Assembly: GCA_963678705.1 (NCBI GenBank)
Contig: OY783203.1
Span: 37,944,347-38,008,346, forward strand
DNA from: Panorpa germanica
Taxonomy: Eukaryota > Arthropoda > Insecta > Mecoptera > Panorpidae
Direction: 5' to 3'
Length of the DNA stretch: 64,000 nucleotides
This document shows positions 62,406 through 64,000 of this stretch, in pieces (the stretch's first letter is position 1; every line of letters begins with the position of its first letter). The notes beneath the pieces are model-generated. The model made no database searches and had not been told where the DNA came from. It saw nothing but the letters and a program-made list of their open reading frames with translations. Made by a program: the position numbers and the translations under genes.

Positions 62406-62874
62406 AAATTACTGATAAAATAACTACTAAATATAAAAATGAGATAGAAGGTTACAGAATTTTTTTTTTAGAATTCTGGTTTCTTAATGATTTAGAGAGA
62501 AATAGATAAGTGCAACAATGATTAAAGACAAAGATAACAAGAATGACATATCAATGATGTAATTTAATCAAAATATATAAAATATTTTTGCATATTAATT
62601 TTATAATTTATTTATTAATAAAGTTTTAAACTGATAATATAAGAAAGACCTTTTTAATCTGAAGTAAACCTTGAAATATATATATTATATATATACCATC
62701 GTTGACACGGCTACATCGCGTAAGGTTTTAAATGTCATCCTCATTTGAGCCTAAACATTGAAATTTGTCCGATAACTGTCACATGTAGGCCAAAAGAAGG
62801 AGCAAAAATCTTATGTGAAAAGTAACCAGAACCGGGTTCTTTTAGGTCGCCAATAGGGTCAAAATTTTGACTGG

Positions 62875-62965
62875 GGTAGGCAGTGGTGAGGTACACATAT
62901 ATGAATCTACAAAACCACAAAAACTACCAACATAGTAGCCATCGGAAATAGGTAGATCTTAAAGA
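62875..62965 (+). mobile_element. SINE 3' fragment
   Basis: GTACACATATATGAATCTAC and ACTACCAACATAGTAGCCAT, CGG resemble the 3' third of the family on the plus strand. Confidence 0.5.
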
Positions 62966-63059
62966 AATTAAATAATAAAAAAAACAATAACTAACCGAGA
63001 GGACCAGAAAAACAGGATTTAGGATATTATTAGGATATTACATTAGGATATAGAATAAA

Positions 63060-63360
63060 ATATCTTGAAGAAAGGTATACAAAAAGAGGAATTGAAAGAG
63101 AATAGTAATTGGGAGAATAAAGAAAAAGTGCAAATAGCAAAAGAAGTAAGATCGAGGAAAAGGAAGAAAAGAGAACAGATAGAAAAAACAAAGAATGAAC
63201 GAGAAAAAGAGTGCTTGCAAAAAGTGGAGGACAACAGGAAAGAAGTGAAAGAATGTGTTGTTAGTGAGAAACGGAGTTGCAGGCAGAATGAAGTCTAAGT
63301 TATGAAGAGAAGTGAAATGAAAAAGTTGAATGAAATGAAACAAAATAGCAATGCTGAAAG
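63060..63360 (+). other. Purine-rich tract with a Lys/Glu-rich open frame
   Basis: The plus strand is strongly purine-biased (GAAAGAGAA-like) for about 300 bases, so all frames tend to stay open. The 77-codon plus-strand frame at 63065-63298 encodes a Lys/Glu/Arg-rich, coiled-coil-like sequence with no recognised domain. The opposite frame is Phe/Leu-rich. It is probably not a gene. Confidence 0.5.
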
Positions 63361-63839
63361 GCATTAATAAATAAAGAATACACGCATATATACAATTGTG
63401 TGTAAAATGACTTCATGTACAAAATCAAGAAAAATATTTATAATTGAATCTATATTTAATCTCAGAAAAAAGATTCCATCATTACAGTTGTCAGTTCATG
63501 TAAATACACATCACACAACTTGAAGTTTTAGTTTATGCGAACAATTACAAGTGAAGAACAATAAACTTATTTAAAATTTGTTTAAACATGACGGATCTAT
63601 TTAAAAACTATTTATTAATCTAATGTTTTCTAATTGTTTAAAAACTGATAAAGAAAATACTAAATCGCAGTAAAAATATTATTATTTGTGTTTGTTAATG
63701 GTCCTTAGCTTTTTAGAAATAATGCAAAACCGCTGAATGCACAAACTAAATAGAAATTAAATAAACAGTTTTTACTACATTCATGCACTTTATACAAAAA
63801 GCAAAAATAAAATTTTTACAATTTATATTAGACAATACG

Positions 63840-64000
63840 CCAGACTTTTGTTTCCTCGGCTTTGTTCTCTGTTCTACAGCTATATTTTCTGTGTTTGATT
63901 TTTATCAAATTTAAATTGACTTTGTGTTCATATAATCATTAAGACTTATTAGGCGACGGTGTAATTATATGTCAACAATCAACATCGTCATCGGGGATAG
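63840..64000 (+). mobile_element. tRNA-derived SINE copy, body, running to the window end
   Basis: CTACAGCTATATTTTCTGTG, TTTGATTTTTATCAAATTTA, CATATAATCATTAAGACTTA, TTAGGCGACGGTGTA and ATCGTCATCGGGG follow the family's body and 3' end. The head is decayed. Confidence 0.75.

Larger units (their letters stand above)
51604..64000 (-). other. Intron or 5' region upstream of the first visible channel exon
   Basis: The exon that should end ...KDG|G was not found here. Listed repeats, the hairpin and the mariner fragment occupy parts of it. 51610-52980, 54560-56800 and 57800-59460 show only AT-rich sequence. Confidence 0.55.

Overview
The window is AT-rich animal DNA with very long introns, about thirty identifiable mobile-element remnants and no bacterial gene layout. 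The encoded proteins (an ERG-type potassium channel resembling insect seizure, and a PARP16-like protein), mariner, piggyBac-like (TTAA), hAT-like and PIF/Harbinger-like remnants, and a dense tRNA-derived SINE family suggest an arthropod, most likely an insect. The species cannot be fixed from the sequence.

The backbone is one minus-strand gene that ORF scanning does not show, because its exons are short. Six exons at 51457-51603, 44287-44431, 41476-41641, 39378-39552, 27353-27457 and 20169-20332 each have consensus-like splice sites. Their codon phases join without a break into about 300 residues. The first encodes the end of an ERG-type PAS domain (TKFLC...INFEDLTAP). The next four encode a low-complexity cytoplasmic linker, and the last carries the ERG-like pre-S1 motif SSESDLQRYR. 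This is the N-terminal half of a KCNH2/seizure-type channel. The N-terminal PAS exons (above 51603 or beyond 64000) and the S1-S6/cyclic-nucleotide-binding exons (below 20169 or off the window) were not found.

Nested on the opposite strand in the 11.9-kb intron between 27458 and 39377 is an intact, intronless 366-codon gene (32971-34071). It encodes a PARP16-like, tail-anchored mono-ADP-ribosyltransferase. By alignment it keeps the His and the second Tyr of the PARP16 H-Y-Y triad but has Cys where the first Tyr should be, so it may be a pseudoenzyme and possibly a retrogene.

The rest is intron or flank filled with repeats. Best supported are a mariner remnant (11249-12296) split by a TTAA-flanked element (11439-11919); a terminal-inverted-repeat element with a Cys-containing coding piece (13890-14430); hAT-like elements with 8-bp target duplications (427-792, 47633-48854); a family of TTAA elements (8013-8389 and relatives); a PIF/Harbinger-like remnant (30990-31550); a 620-bp element in inverted copies (46560-47184, 61317-61936); a hairpin with 84-bp arms differing at one position (59536-59753); and about twenty copies of one tRNA-derived SINE. 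Several long TA microsatellites are present. I found no functional tRNA, rRNA or CRISPR array.
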